A DNA stretch of 64,000 nucleotides from Scalesia atractyloides (GCA_947069175.1 CAMTDV010000012.1:37790341-37854340); one strand, 5' to 3'; positions 11,009 through 25,428 are shown, counted from the stretch's first letter. The notes: generated by a model not told the origin, from the sequence alone. Numbers and translations: made by a program.

Positions 11009-14000
11009 ATGCTCTCTCGTGTACTCTCTAAACCCTCAACTCTCCGTTTCATAACCCTAATTTCATCCTCTCATTCTCACTATAAACCCCCCAATCCAAA
11101 ACTCACTCAAAACCCTACCTCTTTATTCTCAATCAGCACCCGCTATTTCTCCACCAATCATGGAAACAACGACAACAACAACCACAGAAACGGTGTTAAA
11201 TCGACCGGTTCATGGAACATTTCGTCGGAAAGCATCGACGGAGAAGACATCGAGAGGTCTTTTTTCAGTATCGAATCGAAGGAGAAGGATGAAGAACATG
11301 ATGTTCTTGGAGTGACAGAGAGTGAGGGCAGAGTGGAAGGGTTCAATGAGTGGAAAATTGTAGGTGGAGACGAGAAAGATGGATATGAGATTTTTGATGT
11401 GGAGATGCAGGGCTTTCAGAATTGGCTGGGATTGACGGAAAGCTACACATTTTAGATGAAAAAGCAGAAACTTTGAAAAAAGAAGAAGATAGAAAGTTGG
11501 AGATTGAGGAGAAAGATCTGTTAGAGGTGCTCAAAGGTATATGCTACACATTTTAATTGATTGTTGTTACTTGTTATTAACATAGAATATGATTTGAGAT
11601 TGATTAGTTTCAGACTTAGTTGTGTAAATTAAAAAGTATCCGAATCCATATAAATTGTAAACTTTGCTAGAGTTGATGTTTGTGCTGCCAAGTTTATCAT
11701 GCGATTGACAATTTAGGCATTAGGTACTTAATGTAAAACCGTTAAAAATTCATGTACCACTTGTAAATGGTTTGTTGATTAATTGGCACAGCAATTTAAC
11801 ACAGTGTAGACTTCATTTAAAAAAAAAGCACATGATGAGGTACGCATAGGCATGAAGCGCACGCAGGCAAGAGAAGCATCGCCTTGTGTGAGGTGACATG
11901 CGTACTTGAGGCACACACATGAGGTGTGTCTCCTGTGTGGAGGCTTGGTTTTAAAATGCGCTCATAACGTGTGATGCGCCCGATGCGCTGATGAGAGCGC
12001 ATCGCCACAGCTGATGCATGGTGTTTACGTGATGTGAGAATATTGCGCTGATTTTGCATAATGCGGTCTGATGCACGCAACATTGTTTGCTATGTTTTTT
12101 ATCCAGATTTTATGAAATGGGTTGGGTTTTTTCAATAAATAATATTTTAGTATGCTTGCTTTGAACCATTATGGTTCCTAAACACTTTTTGTGGTTCTAG
12201 AAACATTTTAGTATGCTTGATTTGAACCAAAAAGCACAACTCTATCTTCTTATTACGACAATTGTTTTAGTTTAAGTATGTATTTATAAGTTGTAATTGT
12301 ATAAATAATTTTTTAGTATATTTTTAATAAGAGCGCATCGAGCATCAGATTTTTGGACCAAACGCATCGGAGCGCATCACGCAATTTAAAACCAAGGTGG
12401 CAGATTTGTGGAGGTTGCACACAGAGGTTATTTACATATTAAATCATATGTAGTGGTTATTTGTATCATAATTTAGGTATGTGATGTCATGATGATAGAA
12501 ACCTATTATAAATAAAAAAAGTATTATATAAATATCTTGCACGTTGTGTCCGTGATGTATGTTTTTTTGCCTTGGCTCCTGGGACTCTATCTCCTTGGTG
12601 CACGGTGCACCCCACGCTTTTTAAAACCAAGGGTGCCGATTAAACTTGCTTCACATATGTAAGATGTTGAATAGAGAATGCCAATCTTTTACAGAGTTTC
12701 TAGGAAGTCAAAAACAAACCACGTTTTGTCCCAACTCTTGATAATGCAAAGTGAATTAATGTATGCTAGTTCTACATAACAAATCTATTGAAACAACATC
12801 TCCCTTTTTGCTCGGAGCTATAAATTTTGTGCAGTTACTATCACTTTGCAATCATATTTATTAATTTACAGTAGTTTGAACTCCTAAGAAGTATTGACAA
12901 TTGAATTAATCTATCATTTTCTTAAGTAACTGGAAATCTAATAAATTCTTATGTGAAGGGTAATTTAGTCTTTAATTGTATCTCATGTGAAATATTGTAT
13001 GACGACAGGTGAGATCATGCATTTGGGGATTTAATTAGTGCATCCGGTATCACAGATGAGATGCTGGACAGTTTGATGGCACTAAAGGACCTAGATGGAG
13101 TTCCAGGATTGCCCCCACTGAACATGATTGAAGATATGCGTTATGAAAAGAACACACACAATTAACTAGGGCTGACATTGAGAGACAGAAACAAGAGGAA
13201 ATAGCCAAATCACGGGTTAGGCAAGTTGATAGTCAGGGTAGGGCGTATGGCACTGGAAAAAGGAAATGTAGTATCGCACGTGTTTGGATTGAACCCGGTG
13301 AGGGTAAATTTGTCATTAATGACAAACAGTTTGATGTCTATTTCCCAATGCTTGATCAACGAGCTGCACTTCTTCGCCCTCTATCAGAGACTAAAACATT
13401 GGGTCTTCTTGATGTTAATTGTACTGTTAAAGGAGGTGGTATTTCAGGTGATTACCAACCCCCCCCCCCCTTTCAGTTCCTGCTACCATTTGTTTAAATT
13501 TTCAGTTTCTTTTTATAATAAATAATATATGCATGTTTCAGGTCAAATTGGTGCAATTCGTCTTGGTATGAGCAGAGCCTTGCAAAACTGGGCACCAGAT
13601 CAGTTCCGTCCTCTGTTGAAAGAATGTAAATACCGATCCTATTTTCTTTTTTCTGCAATTGTTTAATCTTTTTTTTGTGGAAGTTTTTTGTAGTTATTTG
13701 TCTGGTGTATATATTTTGATCCGACACATGATTCAGTTAAGTATTTTAGCCTATAATGAAATGTATAAAAAATAAGGATCAACAAATAAAGAAAGCTTGT
13801 AGACAGAAGGCAATGTTACTAAATTGCAGTAAAGTTTATCATTTTCTAGCTGAGAAAAAGGTAAATTAGGCCTGTAAATTTAATATGTTTTATGTAATAA
13901 TTAAGGTTGTATATATAAATGAAGCAACGGTTGTTATATTCATATTTGCGAAATTTCAAAGTTTTTGATTAATTGATTTGAGTTCAGAGGATTCCTTTAT

Positions 14001-14907
14001 TCTGTTTTTGGCTTTTTGCTAAAGAGTATTATAACTTATAAATAAATGAATATCAATATAAAAATTTGTCGACTCAGATATCTTAGTTAGTTAGTTAGTT
14101 AGTTGTTTACTTTTTAAATGTGGAAGCAGCTTTTGATTGAAGAGAATGTTCGTACCCTTTCTACTTGCTAGTCAAACTTATTAAATGATATACGAATGAG
14201 GGCTAGTTTTGAAGAAATTAGGAATCATAGATCTTTCATCTATCTGCCTTCCCTGTTTGGGTTGCACACGGGGTAGAAAACTGGACCTGTTTGCCCGGTT
14301 CTGTCTTCCCTGATTCTGATTGATCGGTTTTCGGATTGGAATGAGACAGAGATTTTTAAAGGCGTTACTTGATAGACTATTTACATTAAAAGAGGTGAAG
14401 CCATGCTTTACAGAAAAACCTTGAAACAGCAGTCAACTACCTCAAGACTTTGTTCTTAAGCAACAAGGGCTGCAAATTGCTGCTGGTCTGAGTAGAAAAT
14501 TAAGTAATGTTAATATCAGAAGATTACCAAAGAAACCGATGTTTAACAGTTTAATGAGCGTCCAATGAACTAGGGCAGTTCTGTTCCTACAAATTCCCTA
14601 GCGGGTGGGTCCTGTGTCTCAAGTTAAACACATTTTATGAGGTTTAAATTTAATTAATCTGGCCGGCCCGGTCTCGAATGGACTGAAATGGAAAATTAAA
14701 ATCCTATCTGTGCAGATCGAGTGGATTAAGGCAATATTGTTGTTGTTGTTATTGTTGTCTTTACTGTTATTAAAGAGTTTTAGTATGAGTTATGTAATTT
14801 GTGTGTGTTTGGCAGCTGGTTTCTTGACAAGAGACTCAAGAATTGTGGAAAGGAAGAAACCTGGTAAGGCGAAAGCAAGAAAGAGCTACCAATGGGTCAA
14901 GCGTTGA
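11009..14907 (+). CDS. RPS9M: Mitochondrial small-subunit ribosomal protein uS9 (RPS9M type), 4 exons, two one-base frame breaks
   Basis: Exons are 11009-11536, 13014-13447, 13542-13625 and 14816-14907, all with GT-AG borders. The first 50 residues are Ser/Arg-rich and lack acids ([20 protein letters not shown]), as in a mitochondrial presequence. Exon 2 carries the uS9 core ([38 protein letters not shown]). Exon 3 reads [20 protein letters not shown]. Exon 4 ends [17 protein letters not shown], the invariant uS9 tail that reaches the decoding site. Two one-base deletions break the frame, between 11398 and 11428 and between 13150 and 13165. The flanking protein is otherwise well conserved, so either the assembly has errors or this is a young pseudogene. 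Intron 1 holds nested MITEs. Confidence 0.85.
11811..12632. mobile_element. Outer GC-rich MITE in RPS9M intron 1 (nested pair)
   Basis: The left end reads TTTAAAAAAAAAGCAC and the right end GCTTTTTAAAACCAAGGG, an imperfect terminal inverted repeat. The interior is rich in GCGCA, GCATG and GAGGC words, unlike the AT-rich intron. A second copy of the same kind of element (11941-12401) lies inside it. No convincing target duplication was seen. Confidence 0.5.
11941..12401. mobile_element. Inner MITE of the same family (CTTGGTTTTAAAA termini)
   Basis: The left end is CTTGGTTTTAAAATGCGC and the right end GCAATTTAAAACCAAGG, near-perfect inverted repeats. The interior has GATGCGC and GCGCATC words. 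The copy at 41089-41466 has the same terminal pattern. Confidence 0.65.
14084..14106. repeat. (TTAG)n short tandem repeat in RPS9M intron 3
   Basis: A run of TTAG units in the last intron; nothing else notable. Confidence 0.8.
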
Positions 14908-15942
14908 CTTGAGCAAAACCAACCAGATACTTTGTTTCACGTCGACACTTCTTACTTCATACCATCATCTTTTTGGACTTGGAAAAGCTATGTTTGTTTT
15001 TTTAAGGTAATTCTGGCGTTAGAACAAAACTGATATAGTAGTTGCTGGATTTTTGTAGGCTTTTGAAGTTACATTGCAATTCGCATTTAAACACACATTA
15101 ATAATCTGTTGTGGAGTATACTTTTAGTGGCATTACAAATGTTTTATATAGCTTTTTTGGTATAAGTTTGCTCATTCTGGTGTGGAAATGTGCGAGTTTT
15201 ATTCATTCTCGAAGTATCGTTTATAGTCGTAAGTGCGCATGTATAATTTGCTTATTCAGGTGATTTAAGTTTGCTCTAACACCTTATATGGGCCAAAACG
15301 CCTGGGAGTGCCGGTTGGTTGCCTGTATGACCTCCTGAGCTAAGTAAAATTTATCTGAAGTCCGGAATTGAACATATGGTGTTTCACGGGTTGAACCCAA
15401 ACATCATATCACATGAATTTGAACATGACCTGTTTAATTTAAACATTTTTTTTGCTTATTAGCACTATAAAATTACAACAAATGTGTGTAAGACATGTAT
15501 GTTTAATTTTTTTATACTATTATCCATCAAAATAGAAAGTAAATGGGTCAACAAACTACTGCTTGAAGGTGATATCTCCTTTTAACCTATAAAATTTAGA
15601 AAATAATGCCAAACCAATTCTTTATCCGTTTCGACTACTTTTTAAGGAGCTTTCAGAGATGTTGAATTGAGCCATAAGGTATTCAAATGCCAAGTGAACA
15701 GTGAGGGTTGTCGTTCATAGTGATGTTTATAATAATTTCTTTCTCTAATTATCTGTTTATGAAGTCGATTCGACAGTCAAGCATCACGATTCTATGTAAA
15801 ATCAGCCAAACATAGATAATGCTGAGCCTCGTATCCTCTATATTTAAACAACATGAATTAGAAGAAGCAACGAACAAAGGTTAGACATCATTATTAAAAT
15901 TTCACATTCTAGTCCTGATTGCATCACTTTTTTTGATTTAAC
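14908..15942. other. Intergenic stretch after RPS9M, nothing recognised
   Basis: AT-rich DNA containing the probable 3' UTR of RPS9M at its start. No exon chain, RNA gene or transposon end is evident. Confidence 0.5.
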
Positions 15943-15954
15943 AATAGCTCGATT

Positions 15955-16272
15955 TTCTGATAAGTTGGTCTAGTGGTAAGTCACTTGTTTATCTCCTTGA
16001 GATCCCAAGTTCACTCCCACTAGCATCATTTGAAGGACATTAGTGGTAGCAATGAAGTTTAGAACTAGGCCTCTCTAGTCGTCAGTTCGAAACCGAGCCA
16101 AACCGGGTTTTACCGCAGTGGGCCTTCGGACGGGTAGGTTTTCCCTGAACTGGTGGCTTGGTGGCTCAGGTATGCATCCAACTCTAACTGTTACAGAGGA
16201 GGGGATGTATTTGCTTGATTAAAGGCATTCAGGATGCTTATCCGGTGATTTAGTTGGTTATTAAAAAACAAA
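15955..16272 (+). mobile_element. tRNA-headed SINE with intact target duplications
   Basis: The 318-bp element is flanked by a perfect 12-bp direct repeat, AATAGCTCGATT, at 15943-15954 and 16273-16284. Its head reads GTTGGTCTAGTGGTAAGTCA, matching a Pol III A box. A weaker B-box-like AAGTTCACTCCCACT lies about 45 bp later. The element ends in an A-rich tail (TTAAAAAACAAA). The long variable-length duplication and A-rich tail fit LINE-driven insertion. Confidence 0.85.
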
Positions 16273-17391
16273 AATAGCTCGATTACTTGTATCGTAATCG
16301 ACTACTGTTGATTGAAGTAACATGGTACATCCTTTTATCCGAATCATAGTCATAAATATTTATTCATTTTTCTATCCTTGGGTAATACAATAGTCTTCTA
16401 TGTCACACCCCGACCCGCAGCGGAAATAAAAGTCGGGGCATGATTGAGTTATCACCAAAGCTCATGATATTTACTAATAAGTTTCATATTTATTAATTTG
16501 AAATTAAAACTGCAAATATTCATAACCCATAATTCATACAAACACAAATAAAAACCAACACATTGTTCAGAACACGATAACTTTGTTTAATCTTCTAAGG
16601 CCATTCCTATGTGTTTCTTTCTTCAACTTGTCCACCTGTATCATGCGTAAAACAAAAGATTTGAGTCAACAAAAGTTGGCGAGTGAACCTTAGTAAAAAC
16701 ATTTAAACACTTGAATTGTATTTGTTGTTAAAATAAAAATTGTGCATGAATCATATGTGAGCAGATATGTATATATAACCAATCACAAACCACATTATAT
16801 CCACAATGAACACATGACATGATGAATGATGTACTTGAGATCAAGGTTCAATCAAACGGAACCGATCTAATGAGGCACCTGATGCTCAACCCGTATCCCA
16901 CGAGGAACTGATGGGCCTAATGAAATGATTGCACTGAAATGATAAAATGCAACCACACATAAACTCACAACAACTATACAGATTTGATCACGAGATGATA
17001 TTAGCACAAATGTTTAAATAAATAATAAAAATATACGACACAAACATGATTAAAAAGGGGAATTCGTGGAGATTCACTCACAGTGGGTGCGTATTCTTGG
17101 TTGATGATGAGTGCGCACGAGGAAAATGTTGGATCGAACAATGAATACTAACCTAAGATAATAAATACGATAACAATATAAACAAATTAATATTTGGACT
17201 TAATACTTTTTATTAGGTTATTTTTGTGATATTAAATGGCTTTATAACTTAGGGTTTTTCTTTAAATTAGTTGGGATAATTAATAATGATTTATAAAGAG
17301 AAAAGAAAACAAATAATAAATAATAAAATAATAAAAAAAACCTTGTCAGGCCTGTTAGCGGCATGACCGGTTTTATTACGATTGGCATGCG

Positions 17392-17798
17392 TGTGATGAT
17401 ACTCGAACCCGTGACCTCTCGGTTGCGTGCACGCAGCTCCTCCAACTGAGCTACGTGTCTAACCCGACATATTCCGGATGTTAATTATTCTTATACACAA
17501 ATTAAGTTCATACAGAAATGATTACTTTTTTAAAAGATTTTAAAGTGATCAGACCAGGGTGAGGGCTTGGATTCGAACCGACGACCTGAAGTTGGTTTGC
17601 ACCGGCCCAACCAGTTGGGCTGGTGCTTAACCATAAACATAGCTTTTTTATTATTTTTAACAACTTGCTGGGGGATCATTGGGTTTGGTTTTTTTTTTTT
17701 TTAAATTGTTTACTCGACGGTGTTGATGGCATGGATCGAACTCGGAACGTGTGTGTTTAGTGTGCACACAGTCCACCGCTGGACTGTGTGTCTAACCC
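17392..17798 (-). other. Three sense tRNA-like modules in the solo LTR
   Basis: Modules lie at about 17392-17465, 17560-17632 and 17722-17798. On the minus strand each begins with an A-box-like segment (for example GTAGCTCAGTTGGAGGAGC) and ends with a B-box-like segment (GGGTTCGAGTA, GGTTCGAATCC, GAGTTCGATCC). Acceptor stems do not pair, so these are not functional tRNA genes. The second has a strong hairpin, AGCACCAGCCCAACTGGTTGG, where the A box should be. Confidence 0.6.
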
Positions 17799-18009
17799 AG
17801 TTTTAACTCGATTTTATATAAATACACATTTTGCAATTCATCTTCTTCATTGAATAAACCCAAAACATTTACCCGCCCGAATAACCATTATCAGGAGTGT
17901 GATTTCCTTTTCTGATTCGATAATGAATCTAAACATTAATTAAGACAGTTAGGTGGAGGATTGTTACCAACAATGGCAATTCCTTCGGTTCTCCGGCGAG
18001 GAGCGGCGG

Positions 18010-18033
18010 TTTCCGGTGAAACGGGGGGGGGGG
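18010..18033. repeat. Short poly-G tract in the solo LTR
   Basis: About 11 consecutive G residues within GAAACGGGG...TGTTTCG, flanked by a small inverted repeat (GAAAC / GTTTC). Confidence 0.7.
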
Positions 18034-18351
18034 TGTTTCGAGCAGAGAAAACTCACGGTTATTTGAAAGGTTTTGAGCGAGGATTAGAGGTGTAGGTCGA
18101 CAGTATTTATAGAGCAAGGAAAACGAGTTAGTTGATTGATTTCGACCAAATTTGTGAGATTTTGATTGACAGAGACCTTGATTGTTTATAAAACAAAGAG
18201 AATCCGGTTGAAATTTGCTTGATGACAGCGAGTTTGATGAAGTTATTTCAGGAAAACCGCGTCGGAGATTTTGCGAAATCTCCGGTCGGAGTTGCAGGTT
18301 TTCCGCCCAGTTTGTATATATATATAATAAGACACAGAAACTAACACATCT

Positions 18352-18416
18352 TGTGGTGTAGCGTAGTGGTGTTGAGTGTGTGTGACTACCCCGGGCGACC
18401 GGGTTCGATTCCCTCT
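18352..18416 (+). other. Antisense tRNA-like module in the solo LTR
   Basis: The plus strand reads TGTAGCGTAGTGGTG (A-box-like) and GACCGGGTTCGATTCCC (B-box-like), about 45 bases apart. It holds the same relative place as the plus-strand modules in the other LTRs. Confidence 0.55.
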
Positions 18417-18633
18417 TTCTTTTTTTTGTTTCAATTTTTGATTGATTAATTAAAGTTTTAATTTTTTATTTATTTGTTATTTCTTTAAGTCTATTTTAAT
18501 TTAATTTTTGTTATTTATAAATTTTAATATCCTTATTAAATAAATAAAAATACATAATGATATAAAAATATACCCTTGATTAATGAAAATGGAGCGGGTT
18601 TTCAAACCCGTTTTACACAAATGTTACATTCTA

Positions 18634-20182
<1,549 letters not shown>

Positions 20183-20688
20183 TAAATATATTATGTGCGT
20201 ACATTATTCAATTATATAAATTTGTGTATATATTATTAATTTATATAATTTTTATTCTTAAACCCGTATGATACATAGTCTATAACCTAGTTTATTTATA
20301 TAATAAATCATATATTATTTTGTTATCTTTGGGAAAATTTTACGTATAATAATAACTGTTATGTAAATATATATCTAATACATTAAATATGTTGTCTATT
20401 ATTAGACCACTAGGTATGCTTTCATGCCCCTTCATAGTTCATACCATGTAGGCATCTTTAACACCCACATCACCTATAACGCCCATTCACGCCTCTCGAA
20501 GAAATGCCCCCATTAGCGCCCCTCTAAAATAAATATTAAATTGATTGTGTGTCTAAGGGACCAACTTAAGATTTTTTTTCACGCTCGTTACATGTTAACG
20601 AATGGCTCTTTTAACACTCTTAACGCGTGGTGGCGTTAGAGCATACTCCAAAGCCTTAGATATATAATAGATTCGATAAATTTTCAAT
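20183..20688. other. Intergenic stretch with no clear feature
   Basis: AT-rich, with a GC-richer patch at 20450-20640 containing CACGCC and GCCCC words that may belong to a MITE; no ends could be paired. Confidence 0.4.
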
Positions 20689-22229
20689 AAATGTGTTGAG
20701 TAAACTGCAGTTTTACCTCATAAGGTTTACCTGCGAGATCAAGTTTACCCCCTAAAATGAAAATCTTGCAATTTTATACTCGTGTTTGCCCGATTTAATC
20801 AATCTTCACCCCTCTACAATCTTACCAGAGGGCATTTTTCGTAATCTTACTCATATTGATAGAGTAAACTTCAGTTGTACACCCTATGCTTTACCTCCGT
20901 TTACACGTTTACACCCTGTCTTCTTAAACTTTACACTTCCGATGATATTCCGACCACCAGAGCAAAACGTGCAACTCGTCTTCTCCGGTAACCACCTAGT
21001 GCTACCATCCCCACCAACTCATCCCACTCTAAACATCGTTAAATGTCACACCCCGGATTTCCAACCCGAATCCATACACCGCTGGGCCCGGGTGGGGAGT
21101 ATCGTGACGTCAGTTTATAGCATCATTGTCAATTAAACACAGCACAGCGGAAGTCTTGGAGTAAAATTACTACTACAAACCAAATGTTCGAAATAAAATA
21201 ATATACATGCTCGTAATAGAAGATCCACAGGCGGATCATTAAAATGTACAAGAAAGAATATAAAACAGACTTTAGGGGCAAATCTAAGGATTTGCAAGAT
21301 CCTCTTATTCACTACCGAGCAGCTTCTGGCCTATTTCGTATTGTACCGCAGTTTTGTCTTTGGACGATACGTCAGCTTTCGCTGGTAAATACACCCAACT
21401 GACTCATTTTGAAAACATTTTTAAAATGATTTTAAGTGCACAGGGCACAAAATCTTTTATAACTTAGGAAAGTTACTTTGTAACATTGTTAACAGATTCA
21501 CATGTTTGTCTATACATACAGGGCCCAGTATAGAGACCGAGACATGATTAAATACACACCACTTAGAACTCACAGAGGAGTTATCCCCAACATCTTGGGT
21601 AATTTGCATTTGAGCGTCTGTCAGGTGTATGCCTACACCCCGCGCTAAGGTCGTGGCCATTAACTAATCTAATGAGCCGAGGATATCCAGGACACGGTAA
21701 TTTAACCCCCGATGTTAAGTTATCAAACAAAACTGATTAAAACAGAATATGCAGATTTACTAGCCACAATCCGGCATTCGATTGATCCCATTTCTGATCA
21801 AGCGGTAATAGTTTACCGTATCCAAAGCCCGTATAGGGAAAATAAGTCGAGAGTATATACCTGAGCTAGTCTTCTTTTAATTTCAATAACTCAGCCGTAT
21901 ACAAAAACACTAACGTGTAGATAGCATTTACCGCGCAAGGCTCTAGTCTAGATTATGGCATAAGCTAACCAATTAAATACCATCGGTCTTTATTTAAGTC
22001 ATAGACTTAGACCGAGTAGTGTACATGATCAAGACGTATAACGCTTGATTAAACGATGATCGGATAGAATGTAGTTTAAACCCGACAAGTACTTTGACTT
22101 GCATAATATGGGTAAACTATAAACATTCTGGATTTTGAGATTAAAATGATAAAGTTAAACCCATTTTGGTTAAATTCCCTAAACTAGTTACGTATAATCA
22201 ACCGTATGCTTATAAGCGATAATGGGTAA

Positions 22230-23120
22230 CCGGATAAGTCATGGACAAGTTCTATATGCCATTATATTTCAAATAAGTTAAAATATCAGTAGGATATCAA
22301 CTTATATGCCCGTTATAGTTTAAATTGAAACTACGCCTCATTGGGGCATTTTGGTAATTTCATACCATATAAATACTTGAATATAATTTAAGTTTATGAT
22401 TTTTATAATCATGAGTATTCTGGAAAAATAGTTTATTTATGATATAATATCAGTAGGATATCATTTATATGTGTATTTTATCTTTTATGACCAAGCTATG
22501 CACCGAAGGGGCATTTTGGTCATTTTACACATAGTTTTATAAATTATTTGGGATTCTAAGTTTATAACATGTACCTACTGTAAATATGTTTAAAATAAGT
22601 TTTAAAATCAGTAGGTAATCAGTCTTGGTCAATTAATATGGTTTAAAACCATACTATACGCCGAAACGGTGCTTATGTCGTAAAATGACGTCCTTAAGCG
22701 ATGTTTACGAAAACTGATGTTAAGGTCAGATTTAAATGTTTAAAATATGTTATTTCATATAACATATCAGTAGGTAAATGACTTACCTTGAAAATATTTG
22801 ATTAAAACTATTTTATGAGCCACAAGGGCTAAAATCGTCATTTATCGACATAGTTTAAGGACCTGTTTGAAAACTCAGTTTATAACTTGGTTTAACATCC
22901 CAAATAATTCTACTTATAATATTACATCAGTAGGAAACTCATTTTCAAGTTCATTATCATTTAAAACCTTGTTTTATGCAAAAAGGGCATTTTAGTCAAC
23001 AATGACATAATTACGGAACTTGCGCATAAACTTGGATTCTTATTATCATCATGTAATATAACCTCAGAGGGTTATACTACATTATATTACGATCATAATG
23101 CAACTTTAGATCAGTAGGTA
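22230..23120. repeat. Degenerate ~160-bp repeats around ATCAGTAGG in the second-family LTR
   Basis: At least six units each contain a form of ATCAGTAGG(T/A)(A/T) followed within about 80 bp by GGGCATTTTGGTCATTTT or a decayed version. The order is regular but sequence identity between units is modest. Confidence 0.6.
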
Positions 23121-24310
23121 ACTAATCTAAATAGGGTCAGAATCGAAAGTCAAAGCAGAAGTCAAACTTCGCGACTTTCGGTTACGAACCGACCCTAGAA
23201 CAGAAATTGACGAGCCGAACATGTTCTAATAATTATTACCAACTTGTTTAAGTGTCAAAACAGGTTTCATAACATATATAAGATCAATTTATGATTTTTT
23301 CGAAAATGGTCTGTTTGACTTTTTAATATCATAACTTTGACCCGTCAACTGGTCTAGCAAACGTGACCTTCATGTCACACCCCGACCCGCAGCGGAAAAG
23401 GTGATCGAGGCATGATTGGGTTATCATCAAAGCTCATGACATTTATTATGACGTTTCATATTTATTATTACAATTTAAAGGGAAACATACAATCATAATT
23501 ACATCATGTCCTACACATCATTCTAGACTTCAATTATTTTCTTCTAAGGCATTTCCTAAGTTTTCCTTGCTTCATCCTGTTCACCTGTATCATGTGTAAA
23601 AATGGTCTTTGGATCAACAAAAAGTTGGCGAGTGAATCCTATGAAAAACATTTGTACAAGTTTATTGAATTGATAAAATAAAGTGCGTAACCACATATGA
23701 GTAAATATGGATGTAAACTTATTCACAAAACACTTAATATTAAATAATGCACAACATACAATAATAGATTGTTTTGAGGCACGCATTGCTCAACTCGTCT
23801 CCCACGAGGAACTGATGGCCCTAATGAATGATTTGCATACAACTTGACAATATGAAATACATAACTACAAACAACATTTACATTCTAAGTTTAAGTCATA
23901 ATATGGTAATGCACGAGTTTAAATAAACGAATTAGTTTTAGTGACACATGATACACCCCAAAACGTGTAATTAAAAAGGGGAGTTGTAAGATTCACTCAC
24001 ATTGGGTGCGTTCGGTTGATGATGTTGAATGCGCACGAAGTTTGATTTAACCACGAGTGAAACTAACCTAGATAATAACATAATGGTTCGGTAAATAAGC
24101 GGATTTTATTAATCAATTTTAGTAGGATTATTGGATATATTTTTGTGAGTTTAAGGCTATTTTCTAACTTTAAAAATGTTATTTTTAAGTATTTTTAATT
24201 GATTTTTAAATAAAATAAATAAATAAAAATAATAAAAAAAATGTTGACTTTTTGACCATTGACTTGTTGACCGTTGACCTGTTGACCGGTTTTATTGTGT
24301 AAATGTATGC

Positions 24311-24723
24311 GCCGGGCAGGACTCGAACCCGAGACCTCCCGTTCGCGTGCACGCAGCTCTACCAACTGAGCTACGTGTCTAACCCGAAATATTTCTGTTT
24401 TTAATTATATTTATATACTAATTGAATTAATCAGAAAATCATTTATTTTAAAAACGATTTTAATGCATCGGCTCGGTGCTCGCCACAAGTCTCGAACCCG
24501 GGACCTGTGGTTTAGTTTGGCACACAGTCCACCGCTGGACTGTGTGTCTAACTTGGTAAATAATCTGGTTTTTATTATACTTAACAACTTACTGAAGTTA
24601 ACCCGGTTCGGTCTCTAAAAAAAGACATTTTATTTCTGTGAAGGTGCGTGTGTCAAGAATCGAACTCGGGACGTAATGCATATTGTTTGCACACAGTCCA
24701 CCACTGGACTGTGTGTCTAACCC
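24311..24723 (-). other. Three sense tRNA-like modules, element A left LTR
   Basis: Modules lie at about 24311-24385, 24482-24553 and 24650-24723. On the minus strand the first reads GTAGCTCAGTTGGTAGAGC (perfect A box with a pairing D-arm) and then GGGTTCGAGTCC (perfect B box). The second and third replace the D-arm with a 10-bp hairpin, ACACAGTCCA / TGGACTGTGT, and keep B boxes GGGTTCGAGA and GAGTTCGATTC. All three begin after GTTAGACAC, so they look like one module amplified and diverged. Acceptor stems do not pair, so mature tRNA is not expected. Confidence 0.7.
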
Positions 24724-25428
24724 GTTCATAAAACTGTTTTTAATTAATCTTATATCATATCAGTACTTCGTCTTCTTCGTTAAACTTAACCAGAATCGAT
24801 GTCCGACTGTTTTGACAAAAATAATCAGTTTCTTTAGTAAGTTGTGATTAGCTACATGTGAGATTAATAAAAACGAGAGAGATTAGGTGTAAGATATACC
24901 GAACAGAGATCCTCTGTTTCGCCGGCGAAATTTCCGATAACAGCAGGTTATTCCGGCGACGTTTATATTGCGGCAGAAGGTCTTCAGGAAGCTTGAGGTG
25001 AGTGTGGGTGGCTTCGGTATGAGCTCTAGGTGTTCTGTTTTTAGAGTAAGGCACAGAGGTGAAGGGGTTCGGTTTTCCGGCGAGTTGCAGAAACTTTCCG
25101 GCGAGTGAAACTTCGTCGAGAATGGGTGTGATCGTGAGCGAAAAGGCTATCAGAGGTTAGAGGGTGCATTTATAGGGAAAGACATCGATGAATTTAGTCC
25201 GATTACCGACTTGATTCGTCGGTCAATAATTTCTCCGGCGGTTATGACTTGTGTCGCGGACTGGACATCGGTTGATGTTAAGGTTAATGCGTCGGTTAAA
25301 ACAGAAGAAACCGTCCAATCTCGACGAAATCGTCGGGATTTCCGACGACTGCGATTTGGGCGCGTCAGTTTGAATTCGAGTTTGTGTATTTGAATTAATT
25401 GTTTCTAATAATGAACAAGAAACACAAG

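Larger units (their letters stand above)
16401..18628 (-). mobile_element. Solo LTR of the gag-only retroelement family, TSD TTCTA
   Basis: It starts TGTCACACCCCGACCCGC and ends AAATGTTACA as read on the plus strand. A perfect 5-bp duplication TTCTA flanks it at 16396-16400 and 18629-18633. The same termini bound the LTRs of elements A and B, but the interior is much more diverged, so this is an older or different subfamily. No internal region remains, as expected after recombination between two LTRs. It keeps the tRNA-like module layout seen in the intact elements. Confidence 0.88.

Noticed and set aside
15290..15420. Gypsy integrase-like fragment
   Set aside because: A few residues looked suggestive on the minus strand but no diagnostic motif or length supports it.
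24311..24385. Real tRNA gene
   Set aside because: A and B boxes are good but the acceptor stem does not pair and the same sequence recurs in every LTR.
25211..25393. Coding ORF in the LTR (and its copy at 32242-32424)
   Set aside because: It is only about 60 residues, antisense to the element, with no domain. It is repeated only because LTRs are repeated.
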